Positions 50,676-60,095 of a DNA stretch of 64,000 nt are shown here, piece after piece. Where the stretch lies: assembly GCA_003388505.1 (NCBI GenBank), contig QQVO01000064.1:1-64000 (forward strand). The letters are read 5' to 3'. How positions within the stretch are numbered: position 1 is the first letter of the stretch; each line of letters opens with the position of its first letter. Under the pieces are notes generated by a model. That model saw nothing but the letters and a program-made list of their open reading frames with translations, had not been told where the DNA came from and did no database searches. A program made the translations under genes and the position numbers. The stretch is from Planctomycetota bacterium. GTDB lineage: Bacteria; Planctomycetota; Planctomycetia; Planctomycetales; Planctomycetaceae.

Positions 50676-52730
50676 TCACCTCCGGGCGGCTGCCATCAAC
50701 TGGCGGGCGGCGGCGGCGTAATCCAGCGTGATGCTGAGCACTTCCTTGTCGTAGAAATTGTCCGGGAAAACCTCGTCCTGATCCGCTCCGTCCTGCGAAT
50801 CCTCCGCCTCCTCGAGCGCTTCCGACTGGGCATCCCGAACTTCCGCCTCACGGTCGGCTCGCGCCTGAGCTTCGTTCAGCGAAATCGTCTTCCGGTTTTT
50901 CCGCTCCAGATAACGCGAGATCACGTCCTGCAGATCCTGGAACTCCTCGTCGGCGGCGACGCGCTGCTCGCTGCGCTGCTGCAGTTGCGCGACGAGATCC
51001 GGATTCACCAGCCTCCCCTGAGAGTACGGGGCGGGGTCAATGTGGTCGAACGGCAGCGCGTTGTCGAGGAACGCCTCCCCGAGATCGCCGTGATCGAGCA
51101 GGGACGGCAGCACGATGTCCGATCGAACGCCCTCATTCTGCGTGCTGTCGCCGTTCACGCGATAGAACTGCTGGATCGTGAGTTTCAGTTTGCCGCGATC
51201 CGCTCCGCGAACGAGCTGGAACAGCCGGCCGGGGGAGACGTCCATCAGATTCTGCACGGTCCCTTTTCCATGCGTCGTCGTGTCGCCGACAATCAGCCCG
51301 CGGCGGTAATCCTTGATCACGCCGGCGAAAATCTCGGACGCCGACGCCGACAACCGGTTGCACAGCACAACGAGCGGGCCGCTGTACATCACGCCGGGAT
51401 CTTCGTCGTTGAGCGCGTGAATCCGTCCCCGTTCATCCTTGACCTGCACGACCGGCCCCTGATCGATGAACAGGCCCGACATTTCAATCGCTTCGCTGAG
51501 GGCGCCCCCGCCGTTGGACCGCAGGTCGATGACCACGGCGTCGATGTCCTCTCCGCGGAAGCTCTCCAAGACCTGAGCGACGTCGGCCGTCGCGCTCTTG
51601 AAGTCTCCTCCCGTCTGCGCGCCGTCGAAGTCCCGGTAAAAGGACGGGACATGGATCACGCCCACGCGTCCTTTGCGGCCGATGCGGTCCTCGGTGTCGA
51701 TAATCTCGCCGCGCACCGCCTGGTCGGCCAGTTCGATCTTCTGGCGGACGAGGTCGTAAACCTTCGTTTCGCCGCCGTCCGCCGGTTTGACCCGCAGGCG
51801 GACGGTCGTGCCCCGCTCGCCGCGAATCAGCCGCACCACGTCGCTCAGCTTCATCTCGTAGATGTCGACGAGTTCACCCGTCTCCTGTCCGACGGCCAGG
51901 ATTTTGTCCCCCGGCTGGAGGCGTCCATCCTCGTCCGCGGCGCCGCCGGGAACGATCTCGTGCACGATGGTGTACCCGTCATCGGCCCGCAGCGATGCGC
52001 CGATGCCGTCCAGGCTCAGGCGGAACTGAATCTGGAAATCCTCCCACGTATTGGGCGACATGTAGCTCGAGTGAGGATCGAACACCTGCGCGAGTTCCGT
52101 CAGGTACAACTCCAGCGTGTCGATGTCCTGGTTCTGGTCGACCCGCATCAACTTGATGTTGCGGTAACGCTTGTGCAGGTTTTCGCGGGCCTCCTCCAGT
52201 TCGGTTTCGTCCAGGCGGAACTGCAGCAGTTCTCGCTTGATCCACTTTCTCCACCGCTCGTTGAGTTCGTCCGGGGTGGACGCCCATTCGCGGTCGTCGG
52301 GATCGGCCAGCATCTCCTCATCGAGCGTGAAATCGTGCTCCGCATCGATCCATCGGTGCGCCACTTCGCACTGGGTCTCGACGCGCCGCGCGAAGACATC
52401 GAACACCTGGTAGGCGAAATCGACGTTCCCCTTCAGCAGTGAATCGTCGAGTGAGGTGCGATAGCGCTCGAAGGCCTCCACGTCCGACTTCAGAAAATAG
52501 AGCTTCTGGGGGTCCAGATCTTCGATATAGGCATCGAGCAGTTGGGCCGACGCCTCGTCGTCGATGGTCGGCTTGCTCAGATGAAACTGGGGAATCATCT
52601 GAGCCACCAGCTTCGCCGTTTCCTGGTCGTCCAGTTCCGACGAACAGAGCTGTCGGACGGTGACAGTTGTGACGGCGACGGCGGCGAGACCCACAATCAG
52701 CATGCGGGCCGTACGGGAGGGGTACTTCAT
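50676..52730 (-). CDS. prc: Tail-specific protease Prc (S41)
   Basis: A 684-residue periplasmic C-terminal processing peptidase. Signal anchor at 10-28; an N-terminal helical domain (40-230); PDZ at about 235-325 (SLDGIGASLRADDGYTIVHEIVPGGAA, in part); catalytic domain with LRSNGGGALSEAIEM, the nucleophile Ser in CNRLSASASEIFAG, and Lys in TTTHGKGTVQ. C-terminal DUF3340-like helical domain and acidic linker (about 630-655). ATG at 52730; an ATG 12 bases upstream is also in frame. Confidence 0.94.
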   Translation of the reverse strand: MKYPSRTARMLIVGLAAVAVTTVTVRQLCSSELDDQETAKLVAQMIPQFHLSKPTIDDEASAQLLDAYIEDLDPQKLYFLKSDVEAFERYRTSLDDSLLKGNVDFAYQVFDVFARRVETQCEVAHRWIDAEHDFTLDEEMLADPDDREWASTPDELNERWRKWIKRELLQFRLDETELEEARENLHKRYRNIKLMRVDQNQDIDTLELYLTELAQVFDPHSSYMSPNTWEDFQIQFRLSLDGIGASLRADDGYTIVHEIVPGGAADEDGRLQPGDKILAVGQETGELVDIYEMKLSDVVRLIRGERGTTVRLRVKPADGGETKVYDLVRQKIELADQAVRGEIIDTEDRIGRKGRVGVIHVPSFYRDFDGAQTGGDFKSATADVAQVLESFRGEDIDAVVIDLRSNGGGALSEAIEMSGLFIDQGPVVQVKDERGRIHALNDEDPGVMYSGPLVVLCNRLSASASEIFAGVIKDYRRGLIVGDTTTHGKGTVQNLMDVSPGRLFQLVRGADRGKLKLTIQQFYRVNGDSTQNEGVRSDIVLPSLLDHGDLGEAFLDNALPFDHIDPAPYSQGRLVNPDLVAQLQQRSEQRVAADEEFQDLQDVISRYLERKNRKTISLNEAQARADREAEVRDAQSEALEEAEDSQDGADQDEVFPDNFYDKEVLSITLDYAAAARQLMAAARR

Positions 52731-52742
52731 GATTGATCCCAT

Positions 52743-53090
52743 TCACCTCGAGGAAACCATTCGGGCGTCACTTCAGCGCAGGTGAGCCCCAGAACCTGTG
52801 AATGCTAGCGGAAACCGGCGATCACGGCAAGATGCGGTCTCGGCGCGCCTGTTCGTAAGCGGATGGAAAGAATGCAGTTGCGCGCTGTGCCGACGAAATC
52901 CCGGAATCAACCGCAAGCCGGAGAGGCGACCCACCGACTGTCGCCGCGCTTGTCCAGTCCCGTCAACAACGAAACTCCGGAGCACCGCGCCGCCCACCGG
53001 ACGGAGGCAATTCACCTCGGCGAGGACTGACCACGCGTGACGGCGTTGCATTGTTCGGTTCGGCGTTTCGAGATTCTCTGGCGGACAGTG
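52743..53090. other. Spacer upstream of prc
   Basis: No gene, RNA or repeat recognised. It should contain the prc promoter. Confidence 0.4.
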
Positions 53091-53759
53091 TCAGCCCTCT
53101 TTCAACTCGCCTCGAGTGTGAACGCACTCGGTAGAGTGTTCCCGAACGAAACGGACCAGCCGCGGCCAGAATGAGTCGTCATCTTGAAGCTGATAATAGT
53201 CATGCGAAAGGGAATCGAAGTGAGACTCATAATTCTCTTCGATGTCTGTCCAACAGGCGTCGACTTCCGATCGATCAAACGTCGGCTCCGGAGACTCCCA
53301 CCGTCTCCGGAAACAGGCGTGCTTTGATTCCAGTTCCCGGTTGAGTTGGATGACATGATTCAACAGTTCGACGTGCACGGCTGCTCCGATCAGCACCAGA
53401 TCGTCCAGCGTTTCCTGGGTGAGCATGCCGCTGGAATTGGTCAGCCACTGATAAAATCCGCCGTTCGTCACCTCGAAATCGAGCGTTGAAAGCGTATAAA
53501 CAGCCCGCAGGCAGCGCGGCATTGATTCGAGAACCTCCGAATCGGTCGGGCCCTCCAGCATGTCGCAACCGTGCTCGGCCAGCACTTCGGCAACATACGA
53601 ATGAAGGAGGTCGCCGAGTTCGTCGTCACCCAGGGCTGCGATCAGTTCCGGCGTAATGGCGTCCGGAATGTTATTCAACGCTTCCCCGCACGACAGGCAC
53701 GACAACGCCTGCCGCGAGACGTCCACGCCACAGTTCGGGCAATCGATCAGATCGGCCAT
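53091..53759 (-). CDS. DUF4375 (DMP19-like) protein with N-terminal zinc ribbon
   Basis: A 222-residue protein. Residues 5-30 hold CPNCGVDVSRQALSCLSCG, a four-Cys zinc ribbon. Residues 40-170 match DUF4375: LRAVYTLSTLDFEVTNGGFYQWLTNSSG is the family hallmark, here at about 83-110. DMP19, which shares this fold, mimics DNA and binds a regulator; the role here is unknown. ATG 53759 preferred because an upstream ATG (53786) adds only nine residues. Immediately precedes the kinase gene on the same strand. Confidence 0.85.
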   Translation of the reverse strand: MADLIDCPNCGVDVSRQALSCLSCGEALNNIPDAITPELIAALGDDELGDLLHSYVAEVLAEHGCDMLEGPTDSEVLESMPRCLRAVYTLSTLDFEVTNGGFYQWLTNSSGMLTQETLDDLVLIGAAVHVELLNHVIQLNRELESKHACFRRRWESPEPTFDRSEVDACWTDIEENYESHFDSLSHDYYQLQDDDSFWPRLVRFVREHSTECVHTRGELKEG

Positions 53760-53848
53760 CGCGTCGCCTTCAGCAGGAGCGGCCATTCATCCCGCCTGAC
53801 ACGGGTTGCCTTCGCCGCAACGGTCAACCCGTTCTGAGATGTAAAGGC

Positions 53849-55669
53849 TTACGAGTTCCCCAAGTGCGTCTCACCGTTCGCGTCGACCTTGGTCGCAGAC
53901 TCCAGCGCGCCTCCCAGGTTGATCGCGGCCAGATCGATCGGTCGGGCCCACCGGGCCGCTGCGGTCAGATCGGCACGGCGGGCGTCCGGGTCTTCTTCGA
54001 GCATGGCCTCCAGCAGGCTGTAGAATTCGTCATCCAGATCGGAGCGAATGTCCTCCCGCGCCGGCATTGACCACCGGGCCCGTTCCTTCAGCAGCGCGCC
54101 GAACTTCGTGGCGGGAAACATCGGCCGGCCGGTCAGCATCTCATAAGCGATGCAGCCCAGGGCGTAAACGTCGGCGCTCGGGTCGCCCCGTTCGCCGGCG
54201 AGTTGCTCGGGCGCCATGTAGCGCGGCGTGCCGACAATCTGGCCGAACGCGGTCATCCCGGCGTCTTCGGTGAGACACCGGGCCAGGCCGAAGTCCGCGA
54301 TCTTGACGGCGCCATCCTGCGTGAGCAGCACGTTCGCCGGCTTGAGGTCGCGATGCGCGATCCCGGCGGCATGCGCGGCCGCGAGTCCCGTCGCCAGCTG
54401 GCCGACCACCGCTTTCACGACCTCCACATCCAGCGGCGCCGCCTCGGAGATCACGTCCGAAAGCGACGGTCCGTCACAGATTTCCATCGCAATGAACGAA
54501 GTCCCGTAAGCGGAGAATTCGTCGTAGACCTGAACGATGTTCCGGTGACCCATGTCGCGGACGATCTGGGCTTCCTGGTGAAACCGCTGCGTCGCCATGC
54601 GGTCGAATGTCAAATCGTGGCGCAGCATCTTCAGGGCCAGACGCCGCGCGCGTCCCCGTTCGCTCGCCTCATAGACGATTCCCATCGCGCCCCGGCCGAG
54701 ACGGCGGCGCAGCGCATACCGCCCGATCTGCTTGCCGCACAGTACGTCGATCGTCAGGGTGCCGACCCGTTCTGCGATCAGTTCGGAAAGCGCGATGCTC
54801 AGCCGCGGGTAACGCCCGGCGATGTGTTCGAAGTCCTCCTTGGCGATCGTGGCGGCCGAGCCGGCCGTCACCGCGATGACGTTGGCGCTGCGGACCTCGC
54901 GCGTGACGAGCCCCAGTTCGCCCACCACGGTCTGCCGCTTCAGCCGTGCAATGGAATGGACCGACCCCTCGTCGTCGAGTGTGACTTCAGCCTCCCCCTC
55001 CAGCAGGATGAACAGACTGTCGGCCGCCTCCCCCTGCTTCAGCAGCACTTCTCCTGCGTCGAATTCACGCAGGACCGCGTGCATCGCGACCGCCTCCCGG
55101 ACATGGCGGGACAACTCGGAGAACGGACGCACCTCCGCCAGCAGGTCAGACAGCGTATCGGCTGCCAAGCCGTTCTCCGTGGAAGCAACGGCTGCCCGGC
55201 GGGGGACGGTCGCATGGCGCGACGCGAACAGGGAATGGATCGAGGACTCGGTCAACAGATCGTCCCGCAGGTTCGAGAGCCGGCGCCGGGCGTCGTCCGC
55301 AATCCGCGGGAATCGACGGGAGTACTCTTCGATCTCCGGAGCGCGGCCGTATTGGTGACGCAGGCAGAACTCGTGCTCGACCAGTTCGAGCAGTTCCTCA
55401 TTCCCCCATGAGACGTTCGAGAACTCGCCAAGGTAAGTTTCAATCAGGGGGGGAGCAGCGTCGGGATCGTCGGCGGAGAGATCCCACCGCTGCTCCAGGT
55501 CGCGTTTGATGAGTTCGCACAGCGCCTCCCGCTGCTGCGGGGCATAGTTTCCGTCTTCAGGGAATCCGGCCACCGCGAGCAGGTCGCGAATCGAAAGCGG
55601 GTCTCCGCTTAACCAGGACTGGTCAAACTCGTCGATGATGTCGGAGAGGAATTCGTCCGCTGCTGACAT
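53849..55669 (-). CDS. Ser/Thr protein kinase with cyclic-nucleotide-binding domain
   Basis: A 606-residue protein. The N-terminal 170 residues resemble the regulatory region of planctomycete kinases (LIETYLGEF and REPEIEEY-like APEIEEYSRRFP). A cNMP-binding domain spans about 195-305 (EFDAGEVLLKQGEAADSLFILLEGEA). The kinase domain from about 315 has GRGAMGIVYEA (P loop), the invariant Lys in LALKML, HRDLKPANVLL and DFGLARCL. Probably cytoplasmic; no membrane helix follows the kinase domain. Divergent from the ECF sigma gene (55935), a pairing that is common in Planctomycetes. Confidence 0.9.
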   Translation of the reverse strand: MSAADEFLSDIIDEFDQSWLSGDPLSIRDLLAVAGFPEDGNYAPQQREALCELIKRDLEQRWDLSADDPDAAPPLIETYLGEFSNVSWGNEELLELVEHEFCLRHQYGRAPEIEEYSRRFPRIADDARRRLSNLRDDLLTESSIHSLFASRHATVPRRAAVASTENGLAADTLSDLLAEVRPFSELSRHVREAVAMHAVLREFDAGEVLLKQGEAADSLFILLEGEAEVTLDDEGSVHSIARLKRQTVVGELGLVTREVRSANVIAVTAGSAATIAKEDFEHIAGRYPRLSIALSELIAERVGTLTIDVLCGKQIGRYALRRRLGRGAMGIVYEASERGRARRLALKMLRHDLTFDRMATQRFHQEAQIVRDMGHRNIVQVYDEFSAYGTSFIAMEICDGPSLSDVISEAAPLDVEVVKAVVGQLATGLAAAHAAGIAHRDLKPANVLLTQDGAVKIADFGLARCLTEDAGMTAFGQIVGTPRYMAPEQLAGERGDPSADVYALGCIAYEMLTGRPMFPATKFGALLKERARWSMPAREDIRSDLDDEFYSLLEAMLEEDPDARRADLTAAARWARPIDLAAINLGGALESATKVDANGETHLGNS

Positions 55670-55934
55670 TCCGGGCCCCTGGAATGGACGCGCTTGGTCA
55701 CTGAAGACGACAGGTCGATTTCGAATGGCGATCGGCCGCCGGCGGATGCAGTTTTCCACACAAACAGGCGTTGGGGATTGTAACCGGTTGGCGGTGTGCG
55801 GGAGAATGGTGTAGTGTCACGATTCCCCGTTTCGGGGAGCCTGTCGAATCGATGCTGCCGACTGCGTGGACCGTAACGCCTCGGCGGCCGGAGCAGTCCG
55901 AACGGGGTGGAGAGCCGTAATTCAGGGGGCGGGC

Positions 55935-56564
55935 ATGGCTGACGAGGGGCCGCTGACGGCAACCGAGGACTGGGACCGGCTGATCGCCGGACTGCAGCAG
56001 GGCGACGCGCTCGTTTTGCGAGACTTCTACGCGAACTACGGCCCTCACCTGCAGCGGATTGCCGACGGGCGCGTCTCCCCCGTGATGAAGCGTCGGTTCG
56101 ATTCCGAGGACGTCATCCAGTCGACGTTTCGGACGTTCTTTCGCCGGGCTCAGGGGGGATACTTCCAGTTCGAAGATAACCAGCGGCTGTGGAACCTGCT
56201 GTGCGCCATCACGCTGACCAAGGTGCGGGAAAAGGTGCGGTTCCATCGGCGCAAATCTCGCGGGGTCGACCGGGAAGTCTCGCAGGATGGTGATTCGGAC
56301 TCCGGCGAACGCGCCGCTTTCGACGGCGGGTCTGCCGAACAGGCTCCCAATCCGGCCGATGCCGTGGAGTTTGCCGATACGTTCGAGAATCTGATCGCCG
56401 GCCTGGACGCTGACCAGCGACGACTGGTCGATCTGAAGCTGCAGGACGTCACGAACGATGAGGCGGCGGAAGAACTGGGAGTCTCGGAACGGACCGTCCG
56501 CCGCATGCTGAGCCGCCTGCAGGAGCAGTTTGAACAACAGTTGCAACCGGATGCCTCCGCCTGA
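55935..56564 (+). CDS. ECF-family sigma factor
   Basis: A 209-residue RNA polymerase sigma factor of an ECF group expanded in Planctomycetes. Region 2 lies at about 20-95 (VLRDFYANYGPHLQRIA; RFDSEDVIQSTFRTFFRR), region 4 at about 145-200 (LDADQRRLVDLKLQD; EAAEELGVSERTVRRMLSRLQE). ATG 55935 chosen because region 2 homology begins shortly after; an upstream ATG at 55866 is in frame. No anti-sigma gene is adjacent; the divergent kinase gene may regulate it. Confidence 0.9.
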   Translation: MADEGPLTATEDWDRLIAGLQQGDALVLRDFYANYGPHLQRIADGRVSPVMKRRFDSEDVIQSTFRTFFRRAQGGYFQFEDNQRLWNLLCAITLTKVREKVRFHRRKSRGVDREVSQDGDSDSGERAAFDGGSAEQAPNPADAVEFADTFENLIAGLDADQRRLVDLKLQDVTNDEAAEELGVSERTVRRMLSRLQEQFEQQLQPDASA

Positions 56565-56643
56565 ATCGCCCCGAAGCGAGTGGAAATGCGATCCCGGCCG
56601 ACCATAATACTCCGGGACGCGCATCCGAAACCGAGGAGACACC

Positions 56644-57585
56644 GTGGTTACCGCGACCGACTCACTGATTGCACGGCTCGAATCCAATGTCTCTCAAGCC
56701 ATTCTGGGCAAGGCCGACGCCATTCGGCTGGCGATCGTCGCCCTCGTCGCGGAGGGGCATCTGCTGATTGAGGACGCCCCCGGCGTGGGCAAGACCTCGC
56801 TCGGCAAGGCGCTGTCAAGAAGTCTCGATTGCGCGTTTACCAGAATCCAGTGCACCCCCGACATGCTGCCCAGCGACATCGTGGGCACGAACGTGTTCTT
56901 CCCGAACCGGGGAGAGTTCGAGTTTCGCCCCGGACCGATCTTCACCAGTTTTCTGCTCGTCGATGAGATCAACCGCACCACGCCGAGAACGCAGAGTGCG
57001 CTGCTGGAAGCGATGATGGAGCGGCAGGTGACGGTCGACGGCCGCACCTATCCGCTCGATCCGCCGTTCTTCGTCCTTGCAACCCAGAACCCGTACGAAC
57101 TGGAAGGAACCTATCCGCTGCCGGAGAACCAACTCGACCGGTTCATGCTGTGTATCGACATCGGCTATCCCGACCGCGACACGGAGCGCGACGTTCTGAA
57201 CAACCACCGCGAGGGAGAGCCGGTCGATCGCCTCAAGCCGGTGCTCAGCGCCGACGACCTCGCGACGGCGCAGCACGACGCCCGTGAAGTTCGCGTCGAT
57301 GAGTCGATTAACGAGTATCTGCTCGATATCGTCGCCGCGACGCGCTCGCACGCGGAGCTTTCGCTGGGCGTGAGCACCCGCGGCGCGATTACACTGCACC
57401 GCGCCGTGCAGAGCCTGGCCTATTGCGAGGGCCGCGACTACGTGGTGCCGGACGACGTCAAACGGCTCGCCGGCCCCGTGTTGGCGCACCGCGTGTCGTG
57501 TCGCGGCATGATCCAGGAAGGCCAGCGGGAGCGGGCCCAAGCCGTCATCGCCGAGATTCTGGATACGACCCGGGTACCGGATTGA
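56644..57585 (+). CDS. MoxR-family AAA ATPase
   Basis: A 313-residue AAA+ ATPase: Walker A in LIEDAPGVGKTSLGKAL, Walker B in FLLVDEINRTTP, sensor 1 in FVLATQNPYELEGTYPLPENQLDRF, and the C-terminal lid with GVSTRGAITLHRAVQSLA. MoxR proteins act as chaperones that mature enzymes, usually with DUF58 and VWA partners, which are absent here because tsf follows in the opposite direction. The partner may be elsewhere. Confidence 0.93.
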   Translation: MVTATDSLIARLESNVSQAILGKADAIRLAIVALVAEGHLLIEDAPGVGKTSLGKALSRSLDCAFTRIQCTPDMLPSDIVGTNVFFPNRGEFEFRPGPIFTSFLLVDEINRTTPRTQSALLEAMMERQVTVDGRTYPLDPPFFVLATQNPYELEGTYPLPENQLDRFMLCIDIGYPDRDTERDVLNNHREGEPVDRLKPVLSADDLATAQHDAREVRVDESINEYLLDIVAATRSHAELSLGVSTRGAITLHRAVQSLAYCEGRDYVVPDDVKRLAGPVLAHRVSCRGMIQEGQRERAQAVIAEILDTTRVPD

Positions 57586-57633
57586 CGGCGCCGCCGACCG
57601 TAGCGTACGCAGCCTGCATGAGCCGCCGCTGAC

Positions 57634-58470
57634 TTATGTGCCCAGCACCCACAGCGTGAAGCCGCGGGCCTTCAGGCCCTTCTCCGCGAGCACCTGGCTG
57701 ACGCTCTTGGAGTCGTCCTTGGCGAACGGCTGCTCCACGAGGACGCCGGCGTCTTCCTTGTAGAAGACTTTCATACGGCCGTCGACGATCTTGTCGATGA
57801 TGTTGTCCGGCTTGCCCGTGGCGCGGGCTTCTTCGGTGAGCCGATCCCGCTCTTCCTGAACGACGGCCGGATCGAGATCTTCGACGTTCGTCACGGCCGG
57901 CTTCAGGGCTGCAATGTGCATCGCCACGTCGCGCAGCAGTTCAGGGTCGGCGTTGTCTCCCTCGGCCTGGAACAGCACAGCGGTCTTGTGATTGTGATGC
58001 ACGTAGGCGCCGACCGGTCCGTCGACGCGGACAATCCGCGCGACTTTGAGGTTCTCGCGAATCTTGCTGACGGCGTTTTCGTACCGCGCCTGCAAGGTCG
58101 CCTCCCCGCCGGGATCGGGCTGCGACATCAACTCTTCGGGAGTTTCTGCGCCGGGGCCTTCGAGCAACTGGCGGGCCAGAGCCTCGCCCATCGAGACGAA
58201 CTCATCGTTGCTGGCGACGGGCGCCGACTCGCACTGCATCTCGACCATCGCGGCTTCGCTGTTGTCGTCGCGGACGCTGACGAAGATGCGGCCTTCTTCG
58301 GTCGGATTGTCGGCCCGCTTCTCGATGACCTTACCGAACTGATCCTTGAGGATTTCGACGGCTTTCGCCTCGTCGCCGCCTGCTTCGGCCAGCGCCTTCT
58401 TGACTTCCATCAGGGGCAGACCGGTTTTCTCCCGCAGGGACATCACTGCGGCCGCGGTAATCTCAGCCAT
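57634..58470 (-). CDS. tsf: Elongation factor Ts
   Basis: A 278-residue guanine-nucleotide exchange factor for EF-Tu. The UBA-like N-terminus ([33 protein letters not shown], in part), [10 protein letters not shown], and two dimerisation-type domains are present; the conserved MHIAALKP occurs near 190. Follows rpsB on the same strand, the usual bacterial rpsB-tsf order. Confidence 0.96.
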   Translation of the reverse strand: MAEITAAAVMSLREKTGLPLMEVKKALAEAGGDEAKAVEILKDQFGKVIEKRADNPTEEGRIFVSVRDDNSEAAMVEMQCESAPVASNDEFVSMGEALARQLLEGPGAETPEELMSQPDPGGEATLQARYENAVSKIRENLKVARIVRVDGPVGAYVHHNHKTAVLFQAEGDNADPELLRDVAMHIAALKPAVTNVEDLDPAVVQEERDRLTEEARATGKPDNIIDKIVDGRMKVFYKEDAGVLVEQPFAKDDSKSVSQVLAEKGLKARGFTLWVLGT

Positions 58471-58664
58471 CGCTCGATACTCCTCTGACTCGTTGGGGAC
58501 TTGCACCCTCGCGCCGGCAGTACCGTGCGTTGCAGAAGCCTGCCGGACGCCGTTCCGGCGGAATCACACGTCCCTGCTGGAGGGGGCGATACGTCGCCCG
58601 GCGGCTATTTCGCGCCGGGCCTCTTGTAAGGACCGCTGTGGATTGTGGGGGTTCGCGGAGCGCG

Positions 58665-59411
58665 TCACCGGAACGAAGGAATCGCCTTCGGCTCTTCCGG
58701 TTCGTCGCCGCTTTCTTCCTTCTTCGGCAGCGTGGAAGTGCCGGCCGCGACGGCGTCCGCCAAATGATTGAGGATCAACTTGACGGAACGGATGCTGTCG
58801 TCGTTCCCCGGGATCGGCAGGTCGACCAGATCGGGATCGCAATCGGTGTCGATCAGGGCGACCGTCTTCACTCCCAGAGTCCGGCATTCGGCGATGCAGT
58901 TGTGCTCCTTGTTCGGATCGATCACGACGACCGCTTCGGGCAGCCGGTTCATGTCTCGGATTCCGCCCAGGTTGCGGCGGATCTTCCGCAATTCCCGCAT
59001 CAGCTTCGATTGCTGTTTCTTGGAGTAGGTCGCCAGCTCGCCGGTCGACTCGAGCGTCTCCAGTTCTTCCAGCCTTCGCAGACGCGAGCGGACCGTGCGG
59101 AAGTTCGTCAACGTCCCTCCGAGCCAGCGTTCGGCGCAATACGGCATCCCGCAGGCGGTGGCGGCTTCGATGACCGATTCGGCCGCCTGACGCTTGGTCC
59201 CGACGAAGAGCACCAGGCTGCCTTGCGAGGAGACCTTCTGCAGATACTTCTGCGCCCGCAGCAGACCGCGGACTGTCTCTCGCAAGTCAATAATATGAAT
59301 CTGGTTGCGACGACCGTAGATGTACGGCCGCATCTTGGGATTCCAGCGACTGGTCTTGTGACCGAAGTGGACTCCGGCTTCGAGAATGTCTTTAACGACG
59401 AGTTCCGCCAC
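58665..59411 (-). CDS. rpsB: Ribosomal protein S2
   Basis: A 248-residue 30S subunit protein: [90 protein letters not shown] and [15 protein letters not shown] (each visible). The reading frame contains no ATG before the conserved start, so initiation must be at GTG 59411 (GTG-GCG-GAA-CTC). The frame stays open for 2 kb upstream, which is chance in this GC-rich DNA. Confidence 0.96.
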   Translation of the reverse strand: MAELVVKDILEAGVHFGHKTSRWNPKMRPYIYGRRNQIHIIDLRETVRGLLRAQKYLQKVSSQGSLVLFVGTKRQAAESVIEAATACGMPYCAERWLGGTLTNFRTVRSRLRRLEELETLESTGELATYSKKQQSKLMRELRKIRRNLGGIRDMNRLPEAVVVIDPNKEHNCIAECRTLGVKTVALIDTDCDPDLVDLPIPGNDDSIRSVKLILNHLADAVAAGTSTLPKKEESGDEPEEPKAIPSFR

Positions 59412-59693
59412 GCATCTGACTCCTGATGGACTTGCAGTCGGTCGACTGTTCACTACCCGGTTCGCCGCGCGCACGAACGGGGCGCTCGCGAAGCCGGAAT
59501 GGTATCGAGCGTCGAGGTTTCCGTCAAATGATGTCATTCCGCCTTCAGGCCGGATCGTCTTCCCTCCGCCGACTGGAAGAACGTTCGAGGATGTGGTGAG
59601 ATGGGACGAACTGTGCCGGGCCGTTGTCGACGAAAAAGCATCGGCCTTGGCGGATCGGTTCCGACTTTCCCTTCGCACCGAGGAGACGCTCCC

Positions 59694-60062
59694 ATGTTGC
59701 ACACCAAGTCTGTTCTGTGGCTCGCGTTGCTCGTTTCGGCCGTCGCCGTACCGCCCATGATCGCCGCCCAGCAGGATGAGGACGCCGCCGCAGCCGAGGA
59801 AGCTGAAGAGTCGCAACCGCGCGGCCGGCTTCCGAACCACTTCGGGAAAATCGGCGTCTCCGAAGAACAGCGCTTGAAGATCTACGGCATCCAGGCGGAC
59901 TACAATGCCCAGGTGGACGAACTGCTGGCTCAGGTGGAGGAACTGCGCGGGGAGCGCGATGCCGCGATCGAAGCGGTGCTGACGCCCGGTCAGCGGGAAC
60001 GGTTGAAGGAGCTTCGCGAGGAAGCTGCGAGAAATCGAGCCGCCCGGCGGCAGAGTGAATAA
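59694..60062 (+). CDS. Exported Spy/CpxP-like small protein
   Basis: A 122-residue protein with a signal peptide ([18 protein letters not shown]). After an acidic linker, two helices with [28 protein letters not shown] and [19 protein letters not shown] carry an LTPxQ-type motif, as in periplasmic Spy/CpxP-related proteins. May buffer misfolded proteins or bind metal; function is inferred from the fold only. ATG 59694 fits the signal peptide and follows CGAGGAGAC. Confidence 0.75.
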   Translation: MLHTKSVLWLALLVSAVAVPPMIAAQQDEDAAAAEEAEESQPRGRLPNHFGKIGVSEEQRLKIYGIQADYNAQVDELLAQVEELRGERDAAIEAVLTPGQRERLKELREEAARNRAARRQSE

Positions 60063-60095
60063 TTCGCCACCGGACGCAAGTGTAGACTGCCCGGC

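Noticed and set aside
50529-52442. 637-codon plus-strand frame opposite prc
   Set aside because: Antisense shadow; His/Arg/Val-rich and without family motifs.
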